A DNA stretch of 64,000 nucleotides from Steroidobacter gossypii (GTDB taxonomy: Bacteria; Pseudomonadota; Gammaproteobacteria; Steroidobacterales; Steroidobacteraceae). The translations under genes were made by a program, and so were the position numbers. The notes beneath the pieces are model-generated. The model did no database searches, had not been told where the DNA came from, and was given only the letters and a program-made list of their open reading frames with translations. The stretch spans positions 248,001-312,000 of the forward strand of contig NZ_JAEVLS010000001.1 in the NCBI RefSeq assembly GCF_016801985.1, given 5' to 3'. How positions within the stretch are numbered: the first letter of the stretch is position 1; every line of letters begins with the position of its first letter. This document shows positions 51,806-61,514 of the stretch, one piece after another.

Positions 51806-52627
51806 ATGAACACCACCACAGCGGATCTACAACGTCCTCTGGCGTTAGTGACCGGCGCCTCGAGCGGCATCGGCTACGAGCTGTCCCGCAAGCTCGCCCA
51901 ACGCGGCTACGACCTGGTGATGGTTGCGGACAACGCCGAGAAGCTCAGCCAGGCCGCCGAGACGCTGTCTGAGATTGACGATGACGCGCAGGTTGAAGTT
52001 GTACAGGCGGATCTTTCTCAGCGCGAGGGAGTGAAGAAGGTTTACGACAGCGTGTGCGCGTTGCGGCGCCCGGTCGCTCTGCTGGCAGCCAACGCCGGCG
52101 TCGGCGTGTATGGCGGCTTCTCCGACGAGACCGATCTGGAAGAAGAGATCTCGCTGATCAATCTCAACGTCACCTCGCAGGTCCACCTGGTCAAACTGAT
52201 TTCTCGCGACATGCTGGAGCGCGGCGGTGGCGACATTCTGATCACCTCGTCGGTCGCCGGCGTGCTGCCTGGCCCGCGCATGGCGGTGTACGCCGCCAGC
52301 AAAGCATTCCTGCGTTCGTTCGGTCAGGCCATTCGCAACGAGCTCAACGACAAAGGGGTGCACGTCACGGTGCTGATGCCGGGCCCGACCGATACCGACT
52401 TCTTCGAACGCGCCGAGATGGAAGAGACGGTGGTCGGGGAAGCCGACAAACAGGATCCGGCGGAAGTGGCCGAAGCTGCCATTAAAGCGTTGAACGAAAA
52501 TCAGGGTCACGTAGTGACCGGGATGAAGAACAAATTGCAGGTGGGCGCGGCCCGGCTGATGAGCGACGAGAACAAGGCCAAGGCTCACGCCAAGCAGACT
52601 GAACCGAAGCAGCCGTCCAAGCACTAG
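51806..52627 (+). CDS. SDR oxidoreductase
   Basis: A 273-residue classical SDR: LALVTGASSGIGYELSRKL, AANAGVGVYGGF (Asn-Ala-Gly motif), ITSSVAGVLPGPRM with catalytic Ser, and VYAASKAFLRSFG with Tyr and Lys. The C-terminus continues past the fold with about 40 polar residues (NKAKAHAKQTEPKQPSKH). It resembles DltE-like and YqjQ-like dehydrogenases of unknown substrate. ATG 51806 has GCGGAG eight bases upstream. It probably stands alone; the next gene on the plus strand is 600 bases away. Confidence 0.85.
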   Translation: MNTTTADLQRPLALVTGASSGIGYELSRKLAQRGYDLVMVADNAEKLSQAAETLSEIDDDAQVEVVQADLSQREGVKKVYDSVCALRRPVALLAANAGVGVYGGFSDETDLEEEISLINLNVTSQVHLVKLISRDMLERGGGDILITSSVAGVLPGPRMAVYAASKAFLRSFGQAIRNELNDKGVHVTVLMPGPTDTDFFERAEMEETVVGEADKQDPAEVAEAAIKALNENQGHVVTGMKNKLQVGAARLMSDENKAKAHAKQTEPKQPSKH

Positions 52628-52648
52628 GCTGGGCGGCGCGAAAGCGCG

Positions 52649-53188
52649 CTAGCGCCGCCGCCGGCTGTCGCGTGCGATCGCCGTGATCGCGATGCCGGCG
52701 GCAAACGCCGCATATACAGCCACCATTCCCTTTGCGCTGACATGTTTCTCGAATCCGGGCCGCAACCGGGGCGGGGTCAAGTAATAGTCCACGAAGTACG
52801 CGGTCGTTGCGCTCACCGCCGCTTCGGCGCAATGTTGGATCGCAGGCTTGTGACGACGTCCACCGAAGATGGCTTCATGCATTACACCCCAGAACATGGA
52901 AGTGGCGTGATGAATTGCGTAGCCCGTTGCGGTATGCCGCAGTGTCGCTTCCCTGGTGTAAGCTTCGGCCTCGCCCCACAACCACTGGCTCGGTCCATTC
53001 AAACCGCCTGCAGCACTGCCTTCGTGAGCTGCGCTGCAGACCATCAATGCAGCTGCCGATGCGACGCTCGCGGCGCTGCCTGTCACGACGGCGTCGCTGG
53101 CCAGTCGTTTCATCATGGAGCGTGGTCGCTTGCGTAACACCGCAAGCCGGCGACCGACCGGGGTGCGGTGGGGAACTCTGCTGTGCAT
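52649..53188 (-). CDS. Hypothetical membrane protein
   Basis: A 179-residue protein with hydrophobic stretches at about 33-55 (VVTGSAASVASAAALMVCSA) and 150-170 (GMVAVYAAFAAGIAITAIA), plus a central HATSMFWGVMHEAIFGG. The basic N-terminus and ARDSRRRR C-terminus suggest the ends are cytosolic. The start may be 53116 or 53113, which remove the basic leader. I do not recognise the family. It is divergent from the SDR-DoxX gene with 43 bases between starts. Confidence 0.6.
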   Translation of the reverse strand: MHSRVPHRTPVGRRLAVLRKRPRSMMKRLASDAVVTGSAASVASAAALMVCSAAHEGSAAGGLNGPSQWLWGEAEAYTREATLRHTATGYAIHHATSMFWGVMHEAIFGGRRHKPAIQHCAEAAVSATTAYFVDYYLTPPRLRPGFEKHVSAKGMVAVYAAFAAGIAITAIARDSRRRR

Positions 53189-53231
53189 CGTCAGTTCAAC
53201 CTCGCAGATACGTTAGGAGTTCCGTCGAGGC

Positions 53232-54506
53232 ATGGTCATCCTGATCACCGGCGCCACAGGATTCATCGGTAGCCGACTGGTCGGGGCGCTGCGCGCCGCT
53301 GGGCATCGGGTGATCGTCGCCAGCCGCCGCGTCGGCACGGGCGGCGATGCGGTTGCAGCCGATTTCACACGAGACCTCGATCCAGCGGCATGGGCGCCGC
53401 GCCTGCAAGGCGTCGACGTCGTCATCAACGCCGTCGGCATCATCCGCGAGCAAGGCGCACAGACATTTGAAAACATTCACACTCGGGCGCCTCGAGCGCT
53501 GTTCTCGGCATGCGCCGCGACCGGAGTGAAGAAGATCATTCAGATTTCCGCGCTCGGCGCCGACCGAGGTCGCTCGCGCTATTTCACGAGTAAGCATGCA
53601 GCCGACGAATACCTGGCGGGGCTGCCCCTTGCGTGGACGATCGTGCAACCCTCGCTCGTGTTTGGCGCAGGGGGCGCCAGTGCCGCCATGTTTTCGTTGC
53701 TTGCAAGCCTTCCCCTGGTTCCGTTACCCGGAGGGGGGCAGCAACGAATTCAACCGATTCACGTGGATGACCTGGTCGCCGCGATTTGCGAACTGACCGA
53801 AACCTCTGCGATGAATCGGCGCCGCGTGGTGCTGGCCGGCCCGGAGCCGCTCACGCTGAAAGACTTTCTCGGAACCCTGCGGGCGCGGATGCAATTGCCA
53901 CCGGCAAGGTTTATAAACATTCCCGCCGCGGTGATGCACGCCTCGGCCGCTGTCGCCGAATTCGTGCCTGGTTCGCTTCTGGACCGAGAAACGTTGTCCA
54001 TGCTCAACGCCGGCAACACCGGTTCCCCTGAAGATACGCAGCGCCTGCTCGGCCGCGCGCCAAGAGCACCGGAGCAACTGATCGCCGACGGGCAGCGCGA
54101 AGCTCTGCTGACCAAAGCGCAACTCGCCTGGCTGCTGCCGCTGCTTCGGATCAGTATCGCGCTGGTATGGATCTGGACCGGCATCGTCTCGCTCGGCTGG
54201 TACCCGACCGAAGCCAGCTATGAGCTGCTGGCCCGTGTGGGCATCACCGGCGCGTTGGCTCCTGTCATGCTGTACGGCGCGGCCGTGCTCGATCTGCTGA
54301 TCGGCATTGCCATCCTGGTGCTGCCCCGCCGCGGCTGGCTGTGGTTGTTGCAGCTCGCCGTCATTGGCGGCTACACGCTGATCATCACTTTCAAGCTGCC
54401 GGAGTTCTGGTTGCATCCGTATGGCCCGCTCAGCAAGAACCTGGTGATGCTGGCCGCCATCTATCTGCTGTATACGCTGGAAGGGCGATGGAATACCTCG
54501 TCGTAA
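53232..54506 (+). CDS. SDR-like NAD-binding protein fused to a DoxX-like membrane domain
   Basis: A 424-residue two-part protein. Residues 1-290 are an atypical SDR (a5/NDUFA9-like): ILITGATGFIGSRLVGAL, DVVINAVGIIREQ, YFTSKHAADEYL and IQPIHVDDLVAAI. Residues about 300-424 form four membrane helices resembling DoxX-like proteins (LLPLLRISIALVWIWTGIVS, APVMLYGAAVLDLLIGIA). This fusion occurs in several proteobacteria, and a role in quinone or membrane redox chemistry is suspected but unproven. The coding end overlaps the DUF2269 gene by 19 bases, so both are coupled. Confidence 0.85.
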   Translation: MVILITGATGFIGSRLVGALRAAGHRVIVASRRVGTGGDAVAADFTRDLDPAAWAPRLQGVDVVINAVGIIREQGAQTFENIHTRAPRALFSACAATGVKKIIQISALGADRGRSRYFTSKHAADEYLAGLPLAWTIVQPSLVFGAGGASAAMFSLLASLPLVPLPGGGQQRIQPIHVDDLVAAICELTETSAMNRRRVVLAGPEPLTLKDFLGTLRARMQLPPARFINIPAAVMHASAAVAEFVPGSLLDRETLSMLNAGNTGSPEDTQRLLGRAPRAPEQLIADGQREALLTKAQLAWLLPLLRISIALVWIWTGIVSLGWYPTEASYELLARVGITGALAPVMLYGAAVLDLLIGIAILVLPRRGWLWLLQLAVIGGYTLIITFKLPEFWLHPYGPLSKNLVMLAAIYLLYTLEGRWNTSS

Positions 54507-54952
54507 AGTGGCTGCACATCCTGTCGTCGACCCTGTTGTTCGGCACCGGGCTGGGCTCGGCATTTTATATGTTCTTTGCCAGCCTCACGCGCGACGCGCG
54601 CGTCGTCGCGACAGTCGTGCGGTATGTCGTGATCGCCGACTACGCGTTCACCACGCCCACCATCATCATCCAGCCGCTCACCGGGCTGTACCTGATTCAT
54701 CTCGCCGGCTTCCCGCTCACCAGCAAGTGGATTGTCGTCTCCTTCGCGCTGTACTTTCTCGCCGGTGCATGCTGGTTGCCGGTGGTGTGGATGCAGATCA
54801 AGATGCGCGACATGGCGGCCGCGGCCAGCGCGAACGGTACGGAGCTGCCACAGCGCTATTGGACTTTTTTGCGATGGTGGGTAGCGCTCGGCATCGTCGC
54901 ATTCTGCGCGCTGGTGGTGGTGTTCTATTTGATGGTCGCCAAGCCCTCGTGA
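54488..54952 (+). CDS. DUF2269 integral membrane protein
   Basis: A 154-residue protein with four predicted helices, typical of DUF2269: MEYLVVKWLHILSSTLLFG, VIADYAFTTPTIIIQPLTG, KWIVVSFALYFLAGACWLP and WWVALGIVAFCALVVVFYLM. AAGGG directly before ATG 54488 and a 19-base overlap with the upstream SDR-DoxX gene support coupling. The histidine in helix 1 and the aromatic residues are family features. Function unknown. Its 3' end overlaps the opposite-strand gene at 54925 by 28 bases. Confidence 0.85.
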   Translation: MEYLVVKWLHILSSTLLFGTGLGSAFYMFFASLTRDARVVATVVRYVVIADYAFTTPTIIIQPLTGLYLIHLAGFPLTSKWIVVSFALYFLAGACWLPVVWMQIKMRDMAAAASANGTELPQRYWTFLRWWVALGIVAFCALVVVFYLMVAKPS

Positions 54953-55503
54953 TAGCGGCGCTCCCGATCGGATCGGTGGCGACGAGTTCGCACCAGCTCT
55001 TCTAGGACGGGTACGCCGGCGAGCACCGCGAAGCTCGCCAACAGCAGAGCGCGCCCGGAGCTGACCGGCGTTTCCAATGCCAGTATCGGCGAGGTCAGGC
55101 CAGCGCCGATCTCGGCCCAATGCAACACCCCGAAGATGGCGACCGCGACCACGGGCAGCACTTCCATGAAACCGTGGATCTGCTGCTCGAGCGGAGAGAT
55201 GTAGCGCCGGCCATCCGTATAGGAAACATCCAGGTGGGCCAGCACGGAATGCACGACGATCAGGATCACCATGGCGCCGAATATCACCGCGTTCACTTTC
55301 AACAGCACGGCCGCGGCGAAAACGACCAACAGCGTCAGATACTGCAACAGGTGATACCGGGACTCGGGATTGCCGGAGGTATGCTCGATGTCGGTCCGGC
55401 GGTGGCACACATAGTCGCCGGCGCCCGCCAGCAGCCACAGGGGATAGATGCCCCACAGCAGCAGGCCTTCGAGCAGGGTTCGCAGACTCATCTCGGTGCC
55501 CAT
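54925..55503 (-). CDS. Polytopic membrane protein
   Basis: A 192-residue membrane protein with four or five helices: LLEGLLLWGIYPLWLLAGAG, LLQYLTLLVVFAAAVLLKV, AVIFGAMVILIVVHSVLAHL, LPVVAVAIFGVLHW and LLLASFAVLAGVPVLEELV. Motif CHRRTDIEHTSGNPESRYH and HSVLAHLDVSYTDGRRYISP between helices, with several histidines, would suit metal or heme binding, but I cannot name the family. ATG 55503 is preferred, with GAGGAAGGA 11 bases upstream; 55491 is an alternative. Confidence 0.7.
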   Translation of the reverse strand: MGTEMSLRTLLEGLLLWGIYPLWLLAGAGDYVCHRRTDIEHTSGNPESRYHLLQYLTLLVVFAAAVLLKVNAVIFGAMVILIVVHSVLAHLDVSYTDGRRYISPLEQQIHGFMEVLPVVAVAIFGVLHWAEIGAGLTSPILALETPVSSGRALLLASFAVLAGVPVLEELVRTRRHRSDRERRYHEGLATIK

Positions 55504-55580
55504 ACCGATTGAAATCCTTCCTCGGTCAGCGAGGTTCCGCCCTTCAAGGAACCAACGCGACGCTGCTACATTCACAGCAC

Positions 55581-56141
55581 ATGCCCCGCACACAACGCCG
55601 GCCCAAAACCGCCCTGTTGATCCTGGATATGATTTCCGAGTTCGACTATCCCGATGGCGAACGGATCGTGCGGGGCGCGCGCAAAGCGGCCGGAAACATC
55701 GCACGGTTGCGACAGCGCGCGCACGCCGCCGACCTGCCGGTCATATATGTGAACGACACGGCGGGCAAATGGGAATCCGACCAAAAGTCCTTCATTCAGC
55801 GCTGCAAACGGCCGGAATCGCGTGGCCGCGACATCGCTGAACTGCTCGCCCCCGCGCCCCAGGACTACTTCATGTTCAAGCCGCGACACTCCGCATTCTT
55901 CGGCACACCCTTGCACACCCTGCTGCAGCGGCTGCAGGTCGGCAGGCTGGTGGCCACCGGCATTACCAGTCACCAATGCGTGCTGTTCACCGCCATGGAC
56001 GCGCATGTCCGCGAGTTCGAGCTTGTCATTCCCTCCGACTGCATCGGCGCCGGCGCGGCGGCCGACACCAGGCATGCCTTGTACATTTTTTCACACGCGC
56101 TCATGGCTAAGATCAGCCGCTCCCGCCAGCTGCGCTTCTAG
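55581..56141 (+). CDS. Isochorismatase-family hydrolase
   Basis: A 186-residue cysteine hydrolase. Catalytic residues are Asp16 (ALLILDMISEF), Lys100 (FMFKPRHSAFFGTPL) and Cys133 (ITSHQCVLFTAMDA), all in place, with the cis-peptide region before the cysteine. The family includes nicotinamidases, isochorismatases and N-carbamoyl hydrolases; the small size and the downstream NAD synthetase suggest nicotinamidase-like activity, but a nicotinamidase-type metal site is not evident. It begins 78 bases after the divergent membrane protein and ends 67 bases before nadE. Confidence 0.85.
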   Translation: MPRTQRRPKTALLILDMISEFDYPDGERIVRGARKAAGNIARLRQRAHAADLPVIYVNDTAGKWESDQKSFIQRCKRPESRGRDIAELLAPAPQDYFMFKPRHSAFFGTPLHTLLQRLQVGRLVATGITSHQCVLFTAMDAHVREFELVIPSDCIGAGAAADTRHALYIFSHALMAKISRSRQLRF

Positions 56142-56208
56142 GTACGTAATCGTTGTAAGCCGCCGACCGTGCAAGGAACCAGGGCGAACGGCAGAAGGTT
56201 GAAGTGGG

Positions 56209-58254
56209 ATGAGTGCTCCCGCGTTCTATGACATCCATTCTCATGGCCTGGTGCGCGTCGCCAGCTGCACGCCTCGGGTCGAAGTGGGGAATCCGGCGCT
56301 CAATCTTCAGCAGACGCTCGAGCTGGCGCGCATCGGGCACGAACAGCATATCGACCTGATGCTGTTCCCCGAGCTGGGCCTGTCCGCGTACGCCATCGAC
56401 GATCTGTTTCTGCAGGACACGCTGTTACAGAGGGTCGAGGACGAGATCAGATTGTTGCTTCAGGCGACGGCAGCACTGCATTCAGTGCTGATCGTCGGGG
56501 CGCCGGTGCGGCGAAACGGGCGTGTCTACAATTGCGCGGTCATCGTGCATCGTGGACAGCTGCTCGGCGTGGTGCCGAAGTCGTTCCTGCCCAACTATCG
56601 CGAATATTACGAGAAGCGCTGGTTCGCTGCCGGGATTGGCACCGAGGGCCTGGCGATAGAGCTCGCCGGACAGATCGCCGCCTTCGGCACCGATCTGATC
56701 TTCGCCTGTCGCGACGTGGCTGATTTCGTGTTCCATGTCGAGATCTGCGAGGACTTCTGGGCCGCGACTCCGCCCTCGACGCAGGGCGCGCTCGCGGGTG
56801 CGCTGATCCTGTGCAACTTGTCTGCTTCCAACATCGTCGTAGGCAAAGCCGATGAGCGCGCCGTCCTGTGCGCGTCGCAATCGGTCCGTTGTCAGGCCGC
56901 CTATGTTTATTCAGCCGCTGGGCCGGGCGAGAGCACCACGGACCTCGCATGGGATGGGCAAGCGTCGATTCACGAGCTGGGCATACAGCTTGCGTGTACC
57001 GAGCGCTTTCCGCTCCAAAGTCAGATGGCGGTCGCCGACGTCGACGTCGAGCGGTTGCGGCTGGAGCGTATGCGAACGCCCACCTTCAACGATGCGGTGG
57101 CGGCTGCCGGCCATCCGGAGCGACGCTTCCGTCGGGTGGCGTTCAGCCATGCGCGAAGCGCCATCGACACAGGGCTGAAGCGGCTGATCGATCGCTTTCC
57201 GTTCGTGCCCGACGATGCGGCGCGCCTGGATCGCGACTGCTATGAAACATTCAACATCCAGGCCCAGGGGTTGATCAAACGTCTGCAAGCCACGGGTATC
57301 GACAAGATCACCATCGGCGTGTCCGGCGGGCTGGACTCGACCCATGCGTTGCTGGTGGCGGCCAAGGCGTTCGATCTCATAGGGCTGCCCCGTGGAAACA
57401 TCCTCGGCTTCACCTTCCCCGGCTTTGCGACCAGCGAGCACACCAAGAAGAATGCTTGGGCGCTGATGCGCGCACTCGGGATCACCGCGGAAGAGATCGA
57501 CATCACGCCGATGGCAAGGCAGATGCTCGCGGACCTGAAGCATCCCTACGCGGCCGGCGAGCAAGTGTTCGATGTCACATTCGAGAACGTCCAGGCTGGC
57601 GTGCGCACCGATTATCTGTTCCGGCTCGCCAATCAGCGTAACGCGCTGGTGCTTGGGACCAGCGATCTTTCGGAGCTGGCGCTAGGCTGGTGCACGTACG
57701 GCGTCGGCGATCATATGAGCCATTACAACGTCAATGGCTCGCTGGCCAAGACCATGATTCAGCACCTGGTGCGTTGGGTGATCGGCAGCGGCCAGTTCGA
57801 CGCGGGCACATCGCAAACCCTGCGCTCCATTCTGGAAACCAAGATCTCGCCCGAACTGGTGCCGGGCCCAGGCGCCGCTCTGCAGAGCACGGAAGCGAAG
57901 ATCGGTCCGTACGAGTTACAGGACTTCAATCTTTATTACCTCACGCGCTTCGGACTGCGCCCCTCCAAGATCGCCTTCCTGGCCTGGCATGCATGGCGGG
58001 ACGTGGCGCATGGCGCGTGGCCCGAAGGCATGACGCAGAGCATGCGCCGGGCCTATCCGCTGCAAGACATCAAACATTGGCTGCAGGTGTTCCTGTATCG
58101 ATTCTTCACGATCAGCCAGTTCAAGCGCTCGGCGCTGCCCAACGGACCGAAAGTGATGTCCGGCGGCAATCTTTCGCCTCGCGGCGACTGGCGCGCGCCA
58201 TCGGATGGCAATGCCGCCATCTGGCTCGAGGAACTGGAACAGAACGTTCCTTAA
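56209..58254 (+). CDS. nadE: Glutamine-dependent NAD+ synthetase
   Basis: A 681-residue bifunctional enzyme for the last step of NAD synthesis. The N-terminal nitrilase-like glutaminase (1-290) has the triad Glu55 (FPELGLSAY), Lys124 ([18 protein letters not shown]) and Cys180 (VEICEDFW). The synthetase domain (about 340-681) has the ATP P-loop [13 protein letters not shown] and the later [16 protein letters not shown] and [13 protein letters not shown]. Length is like the actinobacterial/eukaryotic glutamine-dependent type. Its stop and that of the opposite-strand uvrA gene share TTAA (58251-58254). It follows the isochorismatase on the same strand. Confidence 0.94.
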   Translation: MSAPAFYDIHSHGLVRVASCTPRVEVGNPALNLQQTLELARIGHEQHIDLMLFPELGLSAYAIDDLFLQDTLLQRVEDEIRLLLQATAALHSVLIVGAPVRRNGRVYNCAVIVHRGQLLGVVPKSFLPNYREYYEKRWFAAGIGTEGLAIELAGQIAAFGTDLIFACRDVADFVFHVEICEDFWAATPPSTQGALAGALILCNLSASNIVVGKADERAVLCASQSVRCQAAYVYSAAGPGESTTDLAWDGQASIHELGIQLACTERFPLQSQMAVADVDVERLRLERMRTPTFNDAVAAAGHPERRFRRVAFSHARSAIDTGLKRLIDRFPFVPDDAARLDRDCYETFNIQAQGLIKRLQATGIDKITIGVSGGLDSTHALLVAAKAFDLIGLPRGNILGFTFPGFATSEHTKKNAWALMRALGITAEEIDITPMARQMLADLKHPYAAGEQVFDVTFENVQAGVRTDYLFRLANQRNALVLGTSDLSELALGWCTYGVGDHMSHYNVNGSLAKTMIQHLVRWVIGSGQFDAGTSQTLRSILETKISPELVPGPGAALQSTEAKIGPYELQDFNLYYLTRFGLRPSKIAFLAWHAWRDVAHGAWPEGMTQSMRRAYPLQDIKHWLQVFLYRFFTISQFKRSALPNGPKVMSGGNLSPRGDWRAPSDGNAAIWLEELEQNVP

Positions 58255-60782
58255 CTCGCGTCCTTGAGGAATTCCTCGAGATACGGCGCTGTCCGGCTGC
58301 GCTTCGAACTCGCCACGTCCGCGGGCACTCCGGTGACCACGATGGATCCTCCTTCATCGCCCGCGCCCGGCCCCATGTCGATGACCCAATCGCTGCCGGC
58401 GACCACCCGCATGTCATGCTCCACCACCACGACGGTATTGCCGGCGGCGACCAGGCGTTCGAGTTGCACCACCAGCCGTTCCACATCGGAAGGATGCAGG
58501 CCGGTGGTCGGCTCATCCAATACATACAAAGTGTCGCCCTTGGACAGGCGTTGCAACTCGGTGGCGAGCTTGATTCGCTGGGCTTCACCGCCGGACAACT
58601 CCGTCGCCGCCTGTCCTAGTCGCAGATAACCCAGCCCAACCTCACGGAGCACGTTCAGCGAGCGATGGATATGCGGCTCGTCGGCGAAAAATTCCCAGGC
58701 GGTGTCCACCGTCATGGCCAGCACTTCGGCGACGTTCTTGTCCCGATAGCGGACCTCCAGCGTCTGCGCATTGTATCGCGCGCCATGACAGGTGGGGCAT
58801 GGCGCATACACGCTCGGTAGAAACAGCAACTCCACCATCACGAAACCTTCGCCTTCGCAGGTTTCGCAGCGCCCTTTGGCGACATTGAACGAGAACCGGC
58901 CAGCGTCGTATCGACGCGAACGGGCACTCTTGGTTGCCGCGAACAGTTTGCGCACGTAGTCGAACAGTCCGGTGTACGTGGCCAGGTTGGACCGTGGCGT
59001 GCGGCCGATCGGTTTCTGATCCACTCGCACCAGGCGTTTGATCCGCTCCATGCCCGTGGTGATCTTGCCCCCCAATGTTTGCACGACCGTGCGCTCGAGC
59101 TCGCTGCCCTCATCGTCGTCGCTCGCCACGTGCTGCCCCAGGTGGGCCGAAACCAGCTCCACCAGCACCTGACTCACCAGTGTCGACTTGCCCGAGCCGG
59201 AAACACCCGTGACGCTGGTCAGCAGTCCAAGCGGAAACTGCGCGTCGAGCTTGTGCAAGTTGTTCCTCGTGACGCCACTCAGCTTCAACCAATCTCGCGG
59301 CGTGCGCGGCTCGCGCTTCGGTAGTTTGAACTCCGAGAACAAGAATCGCCTTGTTTGCGACACTTGGACGGAGGCGAGGCCTTCGGGACGACCGCTGTAC
59401 AGGATCTCGCCACCGTGCTCGCCCGCAGACGGGCCGACATCGACGATCCAGTCGGCGTGGCGGATCACGTCCAGTTCATGCTCGACCACGAACAGCGAAT
59501 TGCCCGCCCGCTTCAGTTGATCAAGCGCCGTTAGCAGCGCCTTCGTGTCGGCCGGATGCAAGCCGGCCGAAGGTTCATCGAGCACATACACGACTCCAAA
59601 CAGGTTCGAGCGCACCTGAGTCGCCAGTCGCAACCGTTGCAGTTCGCCAGGGGACAACGTGGGCGTACTGCGGTCCAGCGACAAGTACCCCAGGCCGAGA
59701 TCGAGCATCACGGCCACGCGCGCTTCCAGATCTTGCACGATACGCTGCGTGACCAGCGCCTTCTCCGGATGCTCGTCCTCCAGCTTGCGCCAGCGCGGCG
59801 CCGTGCCAGAGGCATACGGCTGCAACAGCCTGGCCAATTGTTTTATCGGCAATGTCGACATTTCCGCGATGTCGAGCCCCGCGAATTTGACCGACAGCGC
59901 TTCGCTCTTCAGCCGCTTGCCTTTGCACAGCGGGCAGTCGGTGCTCACCAGATATTGCGACACGCGCTTCTTCATCAGCGCGCTTTCGGTATTTGCGAAC
60001 GTATGCAGCACATAGCGCCGTGCGCCCGTGAACGTCCCCTGGTAGCTCGGCTCCTCCTTGCGTTTCAGCGCACGGCGCACTTCATGAGGCTCGTAGCCGG
60101 CGTACACCGGCACGGTCGGCTGTTCATCGGTGAACAGCAGCCAATCGCGATCTTTCTTCGGTAGCTCGCGCCACGGTTTGTCGATGTCGAAGCCGAGCGT
60201 CACCGCGATATCGCGCAAGTTCTGCCCGTGCCAGGCCGGCGGCCAGGCCGCGATGGCGCGCTCTCTGATGCTGAGCGAAGGATCGGGCACCATGGAGGCT
60301 TCGGTCGCATCGTAGATCCTGCCGAGACCGTGACACGTAGGGCATGCGCCTTGCGGCGTGTTGGGAGAGAAAGATTCGGCGTACAGCAACGCCTGACCGC
60401 GTGGATAGTCGCCCGCACGCGAATACAACATGCGCAGCAGGTTCGACAGCATCGTGACGCTGCCCACCGACGAGCGCGTCGTCGGAGACCCGCGCTGCTG
60501 CTGGAGGGCCACCGCCGGCGGCAGACCGTCGATCTCGTCGACCTGCGGCACGCCCATTTGGTGGAACAGGCGTCGCGCATACGGAGACACCGACTCGAGA
60601 TAACGCCGCTGCGCCTCCGCGTACAAAGTACCGAAGGCCAGCGACGATTTTCCCGACCCCGAGACGCCGGTGAAGACCACCAGCGCGTCGCGTGGAATGT
60701 CTACAGTGACGTTCTTGAGATTGTGCTCACGCGCGCCACGCACATGCACCATGCCGTGGGCGCGCGATTCTGTTCTTTTCAC
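58251..60782 (-). CDS. UvrA2-type ABC excinuclease protein
   Basis: An 843-residue tandem ABC ATPase. Both cassettes are intact: Walker [13 protein letters not shown] (about 39-50) and [13 protein letters not shown], signatures [12 protein letters not shown] and [12 protein letters not shown], Walker [12 protein letters not shown] and [11 protein letters not shown]. Zinc modules are CPTCHGLG and [14 protein letters not shown]. It is about 100 residues shorter than UvrA, the UvrB-binding region being missing, as in UvrA2/DrrC-like proteins linked to DNA-damage tolerance or antibiotic resistance. GTG 60782 is the likely start; ATG 60752 is an alternative. It follows DUF2905 by 7 bases on the same strand. 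Confidence 0.9.
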   Translation of the reverse strand: MKRTESRAHGMVHVRGAREHNLKNVTVDIPRDALVVFTGVSGSGKSSLAFGTLYAEAQRRYLESVSPYARRLFHQMGVPQVDEIDGLPPAVALQQQRGSPTTRSSVGSVTMLSNLLRMLYSRAGDYPRGQALLYAESFSPNTPQGACPTCHGLGRIYDATEASMVPDPSLSIRERAIAAWPPAWHGQNLRDIAVTLGFDIDKPWRELPKKDRDWLLFTDEQPTVPVYAGYEPHEVRRALKRKEEPSYQGTFTGARRYVLHTFANTESALMKKRVSQYLVSTDCPLCKGKRLKSEALSVKFAGLDIAEMSTLPIKQLARLLQPYASGTAPRWRKLEDEHPEKALVTQRIVQDLEARVAVMLDLGLGYLSLDRSTPTLSPGELQRLRLATQVRSNLFGVVYVLDEPSAGLHPADTKALLTALDQLKRAGNSLFVVEHELDVIRHADWIVDVGPSAGEHGGEILYSGRPEGLASVQVSQTRRFLFSEFKLPKREPRTPRDWLKLSGVTRNNLHKLDAQFPLGLLTSVTGVSGSGKSTLVSQVLVELVSAHLGQHVASDDDEGSELERTVVQTLGGKITTGMERIKRLVRVDQKPIGRTPRSNLATYTGLFDYVRKLFAATKSARSRRYDAGRFSFNVAKGRCETCEGEGFVMVELLFLPSVYAPCPTCHGARYNAQTLEVRYRDKNVAEVLAMTVDTAWEFFADEPHIHRSLNVLREVGLGYLRLGQAATELSGGEAQRIKLATELQRLSKGDTLYVLDEPTTGLHPSDVERLVVQLERLVAAGNTVVVVEHDMRVVAGSDWVIDMGPGAGDEGGSIVVTGVPADVASSKRSRTAPYLEEFLKDAS

Positions 60783-60789
60783 TCGCGCT

Positions 60790-60990
60790 TCACTTCCGGA
60801 AGATCATCAGGATCACCGAGATCACGATGCTGACGATGACCATGGTGGTAAGCGGAAAGAACAGCTTGAAGCCGGGCCGGTCGATCATGAAATCGCCGGG
60901 CAGCCGGCCGATGGGCAGCTTGGAAACCCACGGCCAGGCCACGCCGACCAGGGCGATGAGCAGGCCGAGAACGATGAGTGAGCGTTGCAT
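60790..60990 (-). CDS. DUF2905 small membrane protein
   Basis: A 66-residue protein with two hydrophobic segments ([19 protein letters not shown] and [20 protein letters not shown]) joined by the conserved [17 protein letters not shown], the DUF2905 hallmark. ATG 60990 has GGAGAA six bases upstream and gives the usual length; a longer frame from 61020 is less likely. It precedes uvrA2 by 7 bases and is divergent from sirB2. Function unknown. Confidence 0.88.
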   Translation of the reverse strand: MQRSLIVLGLLIALVGVAWPWVSKLPIGRLPGDFMIDRPGFKLFFPLTTMVIVSIVISVILMIFRK

Positions 60991-61055
60991 GCAAGATTCT
61001 CCGCGGCGCATAGAATACACCCGGTGCGGTGGCGGTGTTCCCAGGCAGGCTCGGA

Positions 61056-61514
61056 ATGATCGAGTTCTATCCCCAGATCAAAGCGATTCATATCGCCGCC
61101 GTGACGGCGAGCGGGCTGCTATTCCTGGTCCGGGGCGCGGCGCTGCATACCGGCATGTCCTGGCCGATGGCCGCGCCGGTTCGGTATCTGAGCTACATCG
61201 TCGACACCGCCTTGCTGGCGGCCGCGATCACCCTCGTGGCCACGCTGCATCAGTATCCGCTCGTGCACTCCTGGCTGACGGTGAAGGTGCTGCTGCTCGT
61301 TGCCTATATTCTGCTCGGCACGTTCGCATTGAAGCGCGGCTCGACTCGCACCATCCGCGTGCTTTGCTGGGTGGCCGCCCTGCTGGTGTATGCGTTCATC
61401 ATCAGCGTGGCACGCGCGCACCACCCGGCGGGATTGTTTGCGAGTTCGTTGGCCGGTCAGGCGGAGCCTCGCGGAACCACCAACACGTCGCAGGTAGCGG
61501 CGTCCAGGATCTGA
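61056..61514 (+). CDS. SirB2-family membrane protein
   Basis: A 152-residue integral membrane protein with four helices: YPQIKAIHIAAVTASGLLFL, VRYLSYIVDTALLAAAITLV, WLTVKVLLLVAYILLGTFAL and VLCWVAALLVYAFIISVARA. The family histidine after helix 1 and ARAHHPAG in the loop after helix 4 are conserved; SirB2 is an uncharacterised family once linked to invasion-gene regulation in Salmonella. About 25 residues after the last helix are atypical, and the 3' end overlaps the opposite-strand usp gene by 58 bases. ATG 61056 is preferred over GTG 61029. Confidence 0.85.
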   Translation: MIEFYPQIKAIHIAAVTASGLLFLVRGAALHTGMSWPMAAPVRYLSYIVDTALLAAAITLVATLHQYPLVHSWLTVKVLLLVAYILLGTFALKRGSTRTIRVLCWVAALLVYAFIISVARAHHPAGLFASSLAGQAEPRGTTNTSQVAASRI

